Shown piece by piece: positions 14,291-19,939 of a stretch of DNA of 19,939 nucleotides. The stretch is from Firm-04 sp964463355 (GTDB taxonomy: Bacteria; Bacillota; Clostridia; Oscillospirales; Ruminococcaceae). Below the pieces are notes generated by a model that ran no database searches, was not told where the DNA came from, and worked only from the letters and a program-made list of their open reading frames with translations. The position numbers and the translations under genes are program-made. Each line of letters opens with the position of its first letter. Position 1 is the stretch's first letter. The stretch covers positions 1-19,939 of the forward strand of contig CAYXBP010000027.1 of the NCBI GenBank assembly GCA_964463355.1. Reading direction: 5' to 3'.

Positions 14291-15988
14291 TCAGCTTGCG
14301 GCAGTATAGGTAATACCCATATAATCGCCGCGTTCATTATATGTGACTTCAGCATAGCCAAAAATGGTATATTGCTTGAGTGCAAAAAGCTGCTCCAGAG
14401 AAAGATTACAGCGAGATTGATAGGTCGGATCATAATTGCGCCACTCCGTACCGTTCCACACCTGACACCAGTAATGGTCGCCTGTACCAGAATGTGCATA
14501 CACAATACGCGTTTGATATCCCGCAAGCTGCAAAAAGTAATCGGTAGTTGCCGCCAGATAGTAACATACGCCCTGACGGTTTGCCAGTGTATATTCCACC
14601 AGGGAATCCCATCCAGCCGCCTGTAACTGTGCAAAGGTGCGGGTATCCTCTATGCGCTTGTAACGATAATGTGATGTTGTATATGCATAGATATCAGCAG
14701 GTGCAGTACCGCACTGAGCAAGCAATGCTGCCACCTGTGCGCGCATGGGTGTCGAAGCCACGCCATTTGCATCAAGAATGTAGCCATCCACCGTGGAGGA
14801 AACCACCATGGCACCTTCTGTGCCAAAGTAATAATAACAGCCGTTCAATAACTGCCAACCGATTGCCATTGCACCGTTTTCTGCAAAGTAATAGGTCTTG
14901 CCACCAATCTGCTGCCAACCAGTAGAAAGCGCACCCATTGGAGTGAAGTAGCAGGTCATATCGTCAATGATCTGCCAATCTGTCAGCAACATACCGTTTG
15001 CATCGCAGTAATAGCGTTGATCTTCTACCGTGACCCAACCGCTTTGCAGAACACCCTGCGCATTGCTGTAATAGCGGTCGCCGTCGCAATCAATAAACCC
15101 TGTTTGAAGACTGCCATCGCTGCCAAAATAGTACACTGCATCGGCAATAGATTGAAAACCCGTCTGCATACGGTAATCATCTGCAAAATAATACAGTGAA
15201 CCATCAATGCTTTGCAATCCGCTGAGCGCATCACCATCGTCATCAAAATATGCCACAGAACCATCCTGATACGCATACCAGCCATGAATCTGTCTGCCGT
15301 TTTCATCAAATACACAAGGTTTACCATCAATGATTTGTTCGCCAGTCAGCATACCATCCTTTACAGTCAGATAATATGTTCCGTCTTCCTGCCGCAACCA
15401 TTGATATTCTGGTGTACCATCGGCATTGAAGTAATAGCGTTTGCCATGGATCTGCTGCCATCCCAGTTGCTGAATACCCTCTGCATCAAACAAATAAGGC
15501 AGCCCATCAATGGCGAACTCGCCCGTCACAATAACGCCTTGTGCATCGGCATAATAACGTTGTTCTCCTGCTTCATTCAGCCACCCATGCTGCAAAACAC
15601 CATAAGCATCAAAGTAGCAACGCCCACGATCCGTCTGTGTAAACCCCACGGATTTGCCTGCTTCTTCAGTAATATAATACACACCATCACGCCATTGCAG
15701 CCAACCAAAACGAGGCAAGCGTGTATCAGGTGCATAATAATACCGCAAACCATCCACCGTTTGCCAGCCAAGCTGCAACATTCCGTTGGGTGCAAAAAGA
15801 TACATCTGCCCATCAATTACCATTTCACCAACGGCATATGTACCATCTGCAAGCAGATAACGATAGCCATTACTCGTGCTTTTCCAGCCTGTTTCGTCTG
15901 CATCGGCAGAAGCATGACACGGAAGCATCGCAACAGTGGTGGCAGCGAAAAGCATTGCGACAAAACGCCGCAAGCCGCATTTTTTCAT
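14291..15988 (-). CDS. Secreted wall/glucan-binding-repeat protein with C-terminal transglutaminase-like domain
   Basis: A 565-residue secreted protein. The signal peptide is MKKCGLRRFVAMLFAATT..., probably cut after HASA. About 19 tandem repeats of about 20 residues follow (residues 35-412). Each has a GW(Q/L)xxxGxxYYFxxxG pattern typical of choline/glucan-binding (CW_binding) repeats, for example GWQQIGGKTYYFAENGAM. A transglutaminase-like domain (413-565) has an intact Cys-His-Asp triad: Cys475 in RQGVCYYLA, His505 in GDHYWCQVW, Asp520 in RNYDPTY. Proteins of this type bind the cell surface through the repeats and may cut or form amide bonds. The ATG at 15988 is preceded by GAAAGAGG. It is the first gene of the operon, after the consensus promoter at 16041-16069. 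Confidence 0.9.
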   Translation of the reverse strand: MKKCGLRRFVAMLFAATTVAMLPCHASADADETGWKSTSNGYRYLLADGTYAVGEMVIDGQMYLFAPNGMLQLGWQTVDGLRYYYAPDTRLPRFGWLQWRDGVYYITEEAGKSVGFTQTDRGRCYFDAYGVLQHGWLNEAGEQRYYADAQGVIVTGEFAIDGLPYLFDAEGIQQLGWQQIHGKRYYFNADGTPEYQWLRQEDGTYYLTVKDGMLTGEQIIDGKPCVFDENGRQIHGWYAYQDGSVAYFDDDGDALSGLQSIDGSLYYFADDYRMQTGFQSIADAVYYFGSDGSLQTGFIDCDGDRYYSNAQGVLQSGWVTVEDQRYYCDANGMLLTDWQIIDDMTCYFTPMGALSTGWQQIGGKTYYFAENGAMAIGWQLLNGCYYYFGTEGAMVVSSTVDGYILDANGVASTPMRAQVAALLAQCGTAPADIYAYTTSHYRYKRIEDTRTFAQLQAAGWDSLVEYTLANRQGVCYYLAATTDYFLQLAGYQTRIVYAHSGTGDHYWCQVWNGTEWRNYDPTYQSRCNLSLEQLFALKQYTIFGYAEVTYNERGDYMGITYTAAS

Positions 15989-16040
15989 GAAAAACAAAGC
16001 CTCTTTCCCTACAGTTTGTATATCCAAATAACCACTTCAT

Positions 16041-16069
16041 AGTATAGCATCTCCCATAGGATTTGTCAA
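16041..16069 (-). promoter_or_regulatory. Consensus sigma-A promoter of the eight-gene operon
   Basis: Minus strand TTGACA (16069-16064), exactly 17 bases, TATACT (16046-16041). It gives a leader of about 45 bases before the wall-binding-repeat gene. No other good promoter was seen inside the operon's very short gaps. Confidence 0.88.
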
Positions 16070-16229
16070 GCTGTGACGAATGAACAATCAGGGCAATTTT
16101 GTATGTTACAATAGAAGGAAGACCCAAAGATATAGAAGCAGTTTCATCAGAAATCGGAGTCCCTCAGCTGAACGGCGGCGAAAAAGATTCTGTTTCCGTT
16201 CGTCGCTGGTAGTATGATAAAATGTGTCG

Positions 16230-16264
16230 AAAAAAGAAAAGGGCTACCCTTTATGAGTAGCCCT
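16230..16264 (-). terminator. Intrinsic terminator of the recombinase/zinc-ribbon unit
   Basis: An 8-base-pair stem (16240-16247 with 16257-16264, AGGGCTAC/GTAGCCCT) with a 9-base loop is followed on the minus strand by TTTTCTTTTTT. It ends transcription coming from the XRE-recombinase operon and shields the chromosomal operon. Confidence 0.88.
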
Positions 16265-16328
16265 ATTGACCATAAACATACGCCCTACACCCTGTTGTGT
16301 ACGCGCATTATCAAATGAAAAGCATTGA

Positions 16329-16532
16329 TTAACCAGTGATTTTACTGGGTTTGTCCGCAAGCTTCAGGCGAAACACTTCACCACATTGCTTGCAGACGCG
16401 AGCCGTAACAAGAGAACTTTTCATAACAAGCTTGCCTTTTTCAGAATCAGGTATAAACACAAAACCACCTGTACTAGACAACTCGCCGCTTATTACTTCC
16501 ACGCTGCCGCAATTCGGACAACTTTCCTGCAC
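16329..16532 (-). CDS. Small zinc-ribbon protein, recombinase-associated
   Basis: A 67-residue protein with two CxxC knuckles, CPNCG near the start and CKQCG near residue 47, around a beta-hairpin-like middle (GGFVFIPDSEKGKL). It fits a zinc ribbon. The start is a GTG with GAGG 8 bases upstream, and the gene begins 10 bases after the recombinase stop, so both are on one transcript that ends at 16230-16264. Function is unknown; a DNA- or protein-binding accessory of the recombinase is possible but not shown. Confidence 0.75.
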   Translation of the reverse strand: MQESCPNCGSVEVISGELSSTGGFVFIPDSEKGKLVMKSSLVTARVCKQCGEVFRLKLADKPSKITG

Positions 16533-16542
16533 TTTCCGTTCC

Positions 16543-18084
16543 TCACGACACCAAAACCTCAGTATTTCTGCCTAATCGCATTTTTAGTCGAGCGGAACTC
16601 TTAATATCCGAACTTTTTGCATAAGGCTGTATATCGGATAATGTTACGGTCGATTTAATATTATTGCTTGTATTGTAGGTGATAACGATTTTTCTACCGC
16701 CATCGTCTGTATCGAATACAAATACTCGGTGTACGAGAGTATCAATTATCCGCTGTTGATACCCCACATCCTCAATATTGCCGTTGTTGACAAAGTTGGT
16801 AAGCCAAAAGGCAATCCTATCTTTGCTCAACATCGGCTTTTTATTTTCCTCTTTGGATATTTGCTTTTGGAGGTCTGCTTTTTGTGCGTTTAAGTCGAGA
16901 AGTCTATCTCCGACATCCTCCGTATCAATGCCTTGCTCTACAAGTCGTAGGAGATTGCGTATGGCTGTCTGTACGGCTTTTAAGTCCTCTCGCAAGGAAA
17001 GTAATCGGCTTTGGTCGTTAAACTCTTTTTCGGCTAACTCTGCCACTTTCTGAGCGATAGTATCAATTACATCGGGTTGGAGAATTTTCTGAACGGTCTC
17101 AGATACGACCAATTTTTCTATCCAATCTTTCCGTTCGTTGATTTTGCGACAGTTACCCTTTTTCTTGCGGTCGCTACATTTATAATAATTATAGATAGTT
17201 CCTGTTTGACTCGTTCCGCTTTCACCCACCATAGAACTACCACAATGACCACAAAACAATTTACCTGTCAATAAATATTGCATAGGTGCTTTCATTCGTC
17301 CTGTGCTACGCTTATTCTTTTTTAGCATATCCTGCACCTTATAGAACAGTTCCTCATCTATAATAGCAGGAATACCGTCTTTTATCTCAATATCATCGAA
17401 AGAATAAATACCTATATATTTCTTATTTACCAATATAGCGGATATACTTCCCAAGCGAAACGGCATATTCTTTACGGTTCGATAGCCCTTTGCGTTGAGT
17501 ATGTCTACAATCTGCCGTTGGCTTTTACCATTAGCATAAAGGTCGAATATCTCCCGAACAATAGGAGCGGTCTGTGGGTCAATCTCATACTTCTTATCGG
17601 CGGTCTTACGGTAGCCGAGTGGCATATACCCACCTGTTATCATACACTTTAAGGCATTTTCTTTCATACCTCTACGGACACCTCGTGAGAGGTTCTCCGA
17701 GTAGTATTCTGCCATTCCCTCCAAAAGAGACTCCAATATGATACCCTCAGGCTCGTCTGAGATAGATTGTTCGGTATAATAGAGTTTGATACCGTTCTTT
17801 TTCAACCTCGCCTTATACATAGCCGAGTCGTAACGGTTTCGGGCAAATCGGTCGAGCGTATACATAATAATGACTGAGAACTGTCCTTTTTCGGAGTCCT
17901 TTATCATTCTTTGAAAGTCCGCTCGGTTGTCTGTCTTACCCGACAAAGCCCTGTCTATATACTCCTCTATGACAACAAGGTTATGCTGTTCGGCAAAAGC
18001 GTGGCATTTGCGTAATTGACCCTCGATACTTTCCTCTCGCTGATTATGGCTCGAATATCGAGCATAGATTACCGCTTTTTCCAC
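16543..18084 (-). CDS. Large serine recombinase of the right-hand mobile element
   Basis: A complete 513-residue site-specific recombinase. It has the resolvase domain (1-140) with YARYSS (nucleophile Ser11), TDNRADFQRM and YTLDRFARNRYDS. A recombinase domain follows (about 155-260, GYMPLGYRK ... IVREIFDLYANGKSQRQIV), then a zinc ribbon (LFCGHCGSS with later Cys in YYKCSD and GNCRK), a coiled coil (about 355-410) and a C-terminal tail. It should integrate and excise the element with no host factor beyond possible directionality proteins. The GTG start has GGAGG 7 bases upstream. The gene lies downstream of the XRE repressor and overlaps a 40-residue ORF by 16 bases. The recombinase is at the element's chromosome-proximal end, as usual. 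Confidence 0.95.
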   Translation of the reverse strand: MEKAVIYARYSSHNQREESIEGQLRKCHAFAEQHNLVVIEEYIDRALSGKTDNRADFQRMIKDSEKGQFSVIIMYTLDRFARNRYDSAMYKARLKKNGIKLYYTEQSISDEPEGIILESLLEGMAEYYSENLSRGVRRGMKENALKCMITGGYMPLGYRKTADKKYEIDPQTAPIVREIFDLYANGKSQRQIVDILNAKGYRTVKNMPFRLGSISAILVNKKYIGIYSFDDIEIKDGIPAIIDEELFYKVQDMLKKNKRSTGRMKAPMQYLLTGKLFCGHCGSSMVGESGTSQTGTIYNYYKCSDRKKKGNCRKINERKDWIEKLVVSETVQKILQPDVIDTIAQKVAELAEKEFNDQSRLLSLREDLKAVQTAIRNLLRLVEQGIDTEDVGDRLLDLNAQKADLQKQISKEENKKPMLSKDRIAFWLTNFVNNGNIEDVGYQQRIIDTLVHRVFVFDTDDGGRKIVITYNTSNNIKSTVTLSDIQPYAKSSDIKSSARLKMRLGRNTEVLVS

Positions 18085-18191
18085 AATCTCACCTCCAATA
18101 TCTTTTTACGCTTAGTCATTTCGTGAAAGGTCTGTACGACCTCGAACGGAATGACTTTTTGTTTTCTTATCTCAGCCGACAGCCGAGTCAT
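18069..18191 (-). CDS. 40-residue basic ORF overlapping both XRE and recombinase genes
   Basis: Starts at ATG 18191, 20 bases before the XRE stop codon ends, and closes with TAA at 18069, 16 bases inside the recombinase gene. The sequence begins MTRLSAEIRKQKVIPFEVV and ends KKILEVRLWKKR. It is strongly basic and helical at both ends, with a VIPFEVVQTFHEM centre. The frame fills the gap between the two genes with overlaps on both sides, the arrangement expected for translational coupling. An AGGA or GGGGGA site precedes it, weakly. I do not recognise the protein. A recombination directionality or coupling peptide is possible, but this is inference. Confidence 0.55.
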   Translation of the reverse strand: MTRLSAEIRKQKVIPFEVVQTFHEMTKRKKILEVRLWKKR

Positions 18192-18537
18192 TTCCTGTCG
18201 TATCCCCCTGTAATTCCGCTTTACTCTCAAACTCGTAAACCATAGTCATAAATTCGTGTTTGGTTCTACGGTCAAGCAAACGGTATATACGGAGAATATC
18301 AATTTCGTCATCGTCCGTAGGTTGTACTGTGTCCTCTTGAATATCGTCAGCAAAGAAATCCATTACAGAACAGCCTAATCTCTGTGCTAATCTCAGCATC
18401 ATTTCCTCTTTTGGCAATGAGCCGTTATTCCAAGCCGATACTTTGGATGTACTGACACCTAATTCCTTGCAGAGAGCCGTAGGCGATGTACCTTTTTCCT
18501 CACATATCCTATTAAAATTCTCTTTGAAACTCGCCAT
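18172..18537 (-). CDS. XRE-family transcriptional regulator (element repressor)
   Basis: A 121-residue protein. The N-terminal helix-turn-helix (about 5-62) is NFNRICEEKGTSPTALCKELGVSTSKVSAWNNG in parts, a lambda-repressor-type DNA-binding domain. A short acidic linker and a C-terminal helical part (LLDRRTKHEFMTMVYEFESK) follow, probably for dimerisation. GGAGG lies 8 bases before the ATG. It is divergent from the Cro-like gene and should bind the twin operators at 18571-18588 and 18601-18618, which cover both promoters. It leads the operon that carries the recombinase, so repression of its own promoter would also control recombinase supply. Confidence 0.9.
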   Translation of the reverse strand: MASFKENFNRICEEKGTSPTALCKELGVSTSKVSAWNNGSLPKEEMMLRLAQRLGCSVMDFFADDIQEDTVQPTDDDEIDILRIYRLLDRRTKHEFMTMVYEFESKAELQGDTTGNDSAVG

Positions 18538-18570
18538 TTCAGAGTCCTCCCGAAAAATAAAATAAAAAAT

Positions 18571-18588
18571 ATTCTAAAATTTAGAGTT
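18571..18588. repeat. Operator repeat 1 (ATTCTAAAATTTAGAGTT)
   Basis: An 18-base near-palindrome, identical to operator 2 except at base 6 (A versus G). The core TCTAAAATTTAGA is nearly symmetrical. It covers the -10 of the XRE promoter. The two copies start 30 bases apart, close to three helical turns. Confidence 0.75.
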
Positions 18589-18601
18589 TTCCTTTTGACA
18601 A
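18571..18601 (-). promoter_or_regulatory. Probable promoter of the XRE-recombinase operon
   Basis: Minus strand TTGTCA (18601-18596) and TAGAAT (18576-18571) with a long 19-base spacer, so weaker than its divergent partner. Its -35 overlaps the -35 of the opposite promoter, and its -10 lies within the left operator. Confidence 0.5.
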
Positions 18602-18623
18602 TTCTGAAATTTAGAGTTATAAT
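18595..18623 (+). promoter_or_regulatory. Perfect consensus sigma-A promoter of the rightward element genes
   Basis: TTGACA (18595-18600), a 17-base spacer, TATAAT (18618-18623). All 12 consensus bases are present, so it should be very strong when unrepressed. The spacer is almost exactly operator 2. Confidence 0.92.
18601..18618. repeat. Operator repeat 2 (ATTCTGAAATTTAGAGTT)
   Basis: Second copy of the 18-base near-palindrome. It fills the spacer between the -35 and -10 of the rightward promoter, so bound repressor would block RNA polymerase directly. A partial third copy (ACTCTAAAATTCG) occurs at 18724-18736. Confidence 0.75.
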
Positions 18624-18666
18624 AAGAACAAGAAGTTCGGAAATGCAGAATTGCAACAAGAAAGCA

Positions 18667-18691
18667 GGGCTGAAAGTGCGAATTTCAGTCC
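18667..18691 (+). promoter_or_regulatory. Leader hairpin of the rightward transcript
   Basis: GGGCTGAAA pairs with TTTCAGTCC (18667-18675 with 18683-18691, one G:U pair) around a 7-base loop. It lies inside a leader of about 170 bases (18630-18800) that has no convincing gene. No U-run follows, so it is not a terminator. Confidence 0.4.
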
Positions 18692-18800
18692 ACAGGGTAA
18701 ATTTATAAGAACAATAATATTGTACTCTAAAATTCGCTTTCTGTCAAGAGGTATTCCGAATTTTGAAACCTGAAATTCATAAAAATTGGAGGTGAAATCT

Positions 18801-19001
18801 ATGTATCAGATTAAAGACCGTCTCAAAGCACTCGGTAAAACTCAGGTTTGGCTCATCCTCGAATTACGAAAGCGAGGTGTCGAGGTGCAACCTCCCCTGA
18901 TGTCGAGCATTATCAACGGTGTTTACACTTATCCACAGGCACAGCGTGTCTTAAAGGTTTGCGATGAGGTTCTCAAAGAAGTAGAGAATGGAGCGGATTG
19001 A
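18801..19001 (+). CDS. Small Cro-like / phage-type DNA-binding protein
   Basis: A 66-residue protein beginning MYQIKDRLKALGKTQVWLI. It contains a compact helix-turn-helix-like region (GKTQVWLILELRKRG ... PPLMSSIINGVYTYP). Similar small proteins stand opposite the repressor in prophages and integrative elements. A Cro-like role or a replication/excision control role are both possible. The ATG at 18801 has GGAGG 8 bases upstream; an in-frame TTG at 18786 falls before the ribosome site and is rejected. It is the first gene of the rightward operon, and its 3' end overlaps the next ORF by 14 bases. Confidence 0.75.
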   Translation: MYQIKDRLKALGKTQVWLILELRKRGVEVQPPLMSSIINGVYTYPQAQRVLKVCDEVLKEVENGAD

Positions 19002-19158
19002 GTTATCTCAGGAGCAAATCAACAACCTCGCAAGACCATTGGTGAGTATGGTCGAAATCATAATAGATTTTTTCAAAGACTCACAGAACGAAAGGGATTA
19101 CCGAGAATGGTATTTCAAAAAGTACGGTCGTTATCCCAAAGATGAGGTGAACAAATGA
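18988..19158 (+). CDS. Small phage/ICE-type protein, function unknown
   Basis: A 56-residue ORF starting MERIELSQEQINNLARPLV and ending YGRYPKDEVNK, acidic at the start and with a WYFKKYGRYP segment near the end. I have seen similar short proteins in early regions of Clostridia phages and integrative elements, with no known function. It overlaps the Cro-like gene by 14 bases and the lytic transglycosylase start by 4 (ATGA), so translation of the three genes is probably coupled. A purine-rich AGTAGAG precedes the ATG. Confidence 0.65.
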   Translation: MERIELSQEQINNLARPLVSMVEIIIDFFKDSQNERDYREWYFKKYGRYPKDEVNK

Positions 19159-19832
19159 ATTATGGACAAAGGTATGTGATTAGATGGACACCTCGATTGA
19201 AGCGGAAAATCATACTCTGCTTGATTACGATTTTTATAATCGGTGGAATATTTGGTTTCACTATCTGTAAAGTATTTGCTACTTCCAAAAAGGAAACGGT
19301 TTATACCCCTATGACAGATAGCACTCAATCATCGGGTTCAATCACTACGATACCTATTAAGTCGGCGGTACTCGTTAAAGAGCCTACCGTTGAAGCGACA
19401 GAACCGCAACCGATATATTACGATTGCCCTCTGTCAAACGATTTACAGGATTACATAAGAGAGTTGTGTTCGGACAAGGATGTACCTATGTCATTGATTA
19501 TAGCAATGATTGAGGTTGAGAGTTCTTTCAGAGCCAATGTCATATCCAAGTCGGACGATTACGGTCTTATGCAAATCAACAAAATCAATCACGAGATTAT
19601 GTCTGAGAAATATGGGATTACAGATTTTCTTGACCCATATCAGAATGTATTTTGCGGCATAACGATTATTGCCGAACATCTTGAAAAGACAGACGGTGAT
19701 ATTGCTCTCGCTCTTATGAGATATAACTGTGGAGCGACAGGTGCTAAGAGATTGTGGGATAAAGGTATTTACTCAACCTCATACACCGAAAAGATTATGA
19801 CGGCTATGGAGGGATATGACAATGAAATCTAA
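19155..19832 (+). CDS. Membrane-anchored lytic transglycosylase (SLT domain)
   Basis: A 225-residue protein. The short basic N-terminus (about 1-18) is followed by one membrane helix (IILCLITIFIIGGIFGFTI), a Ser/Thr/Pro-rich linker (about 44-88), and a C-terminal goose-lysozyme/SLT-like domain (95-220). The catalytic Glu is probably Glu122 in IEVESSF, with GLMQINK and ALMRYNCG completing the SLT motifs. Such enzymes cut peptidoglycan glycan strands and, on conjugative elements, open the wall for the transfer channel. GAGGTG lies 6 bases before the ATG. This gene is the best clue that the right-hand element is conjugative or mobilizable; phage origin is the alternative. Confidence 0.88.
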   Translation: MNYGQRYVIRWTPRLKRKIILCLITIFIIGGIFGFTICKVFATSKKETVYTPMTDSTQSSGSITTIPIKSAVLVKEPTVEATEPQPIYYDCPLSNDLQDYIRELCSDKDVPMSLIIAMIEVESSFRANVISKSDDYGLMQINKINHEIMSEKYGITDFLDPYQNVFCGITIIAEHLEKTDGDIALALMRYNCGATGAKRLWDKGIYSTSYTEKIMTAMEGYDNEI

Positions 19833-19939
19833 CAGAGCCGTTGGCAATGCCGTAGAACAAGAATTTTGCGATATTCTTTTCGGTTATGCAGGTGACGTTC
19901 AAACCGCCCCAGAGAACCGCTTTCACGCAGGTAATACAT
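19822..19939 (+). CDS. Partial element gene, N-terminus only (possibly a nuclease-like protein)
   Basis: An open frame from ATG 19822, overlapping the transglycosylase gene by 11 bases, runs off the right edge after 39 codons. It begins MKSNRAVGNAVEQEFCDILF. The GNAxEQEFC opening resembles the start of small Holliday-junction-resolvase/restriction-like nucleases in phages and integrative elements, but too little is present to assign it. GGAGGG lies 8 bases upstream. Confidence 0.55.
   Translation, partial: MKSNRAVGNAVEQEFCDILFGYAGDVQTAPENRFHAGNT

Larger units (their letters stand above)
15989..16328. other. Gene-free stretch holding the operon promoter, mobile-element boundary and terminator
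   Basis: No credible gene is seen here. It holds the promoter of the eight-gene operon, then 16070-16239 with a short decayed-looking frame (TTG 16099 to TAG 16212, 37 codons, GRPKDIEAVSSEIG...VSVRRW), then the terminator for the recombinase unit. The left end of the right-hand mobile element must lie within about 16070-16239, because the chromosomal promoter ends at 16069 and the element's terminator begins at 16240. I could not find the exact attachment core. Confidence 0.5.

Noticed and set aside
15212..16042. 276-codon plus-strand ORF antisense to the repeat protein
   Set aside because: It mirrors the repeat coding sequence and has no promoter, ribosome site or recognisable domain.
1..18084. 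A single composite transposon bounded by the two recombinases
   Set aside because: The recombinases differ and face outward-type contexts, and the DNA between them carries ordinary chromosomal genes such as sigG, hpf and nnr.
18642..18710. Leader ORF of about 21 codons (MQNCNKKAGLK...) before the Cro-like gene
   Set aside because: No ribosome site, and it overlaps the leader hairpin; chance frame is likely.

Overview
The window looks like a chromosomal segment of a spore-forming, anaerobic Ruminococcus-like Firmicute. The clues are a sporulation sigma factor G, a dockerin-bearing secreted protein, glucan/choline-type wall-binding repeats, GGAGG-type ribosome sites and strong TTGACA/TATAAT promoters. 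The species cannot be fixed from the sequence alone. No rRNA, tRNA or CRISPR array was recognised by eye.

Layout. (1) 1-1371: the 3' part of a large serine recombinase, marking the right end of a mobile element that lies off the left edge. (2) 1418-8269: ordinary chromosomal genes. These are a Dabb protein with a small Cys-rich protein; a three-gene minus-strand unit (two-TM membrane protein, NAD(P)HX repair enzyme, lipoprotein); the ribosome hibernation factor hpf; a PHP-type histidinol-phosphatase; a zinc phospholipase C-like protein with no signal peptide; and sigG. (3) 8391-16069: a tightly packed minus-strand operon of eight genes with one consensus promoter at its head and one hairpin terminator at its tail. 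In transcription order it encodes a secreted wall-binding-repeat/transglutaminase protein, a Ser/Thr-rich lipoprotein, an MBOAT acyltransferase, an AlgX/DHHW-type SGNH protein, a dockerin protein, the two halves of a threonine/serine-exporter-type permease, and a small membrane protein whose frame is broken near its start. (4) About 16080-19939: a second mobile element continuing off the right edge. It carries a serine recombinase with a zinc-ribbon partner, a 40-residue overlapping ORF, an XRE repressor divergent from a Cro-like gene across twin operators, then a small phage-like gene, a membrane-anchored lytic transglycosylase and a partial gene. It is probably an integrative conjugative or mobilizable element.

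The most interesting unit is the operon in (3). It couples a predicted surface O-acylation pair (MBOAT plus AlgX-like) with wall-binding, cellulosome-type and transport proteins. That combination is not a textbook pathway; its role in modifying or anchoring a surface polymer is inference. The second most interesting is the lambda-like divergent switch of the right element, where one operator fills the spacer of a consensus promoter exactly.
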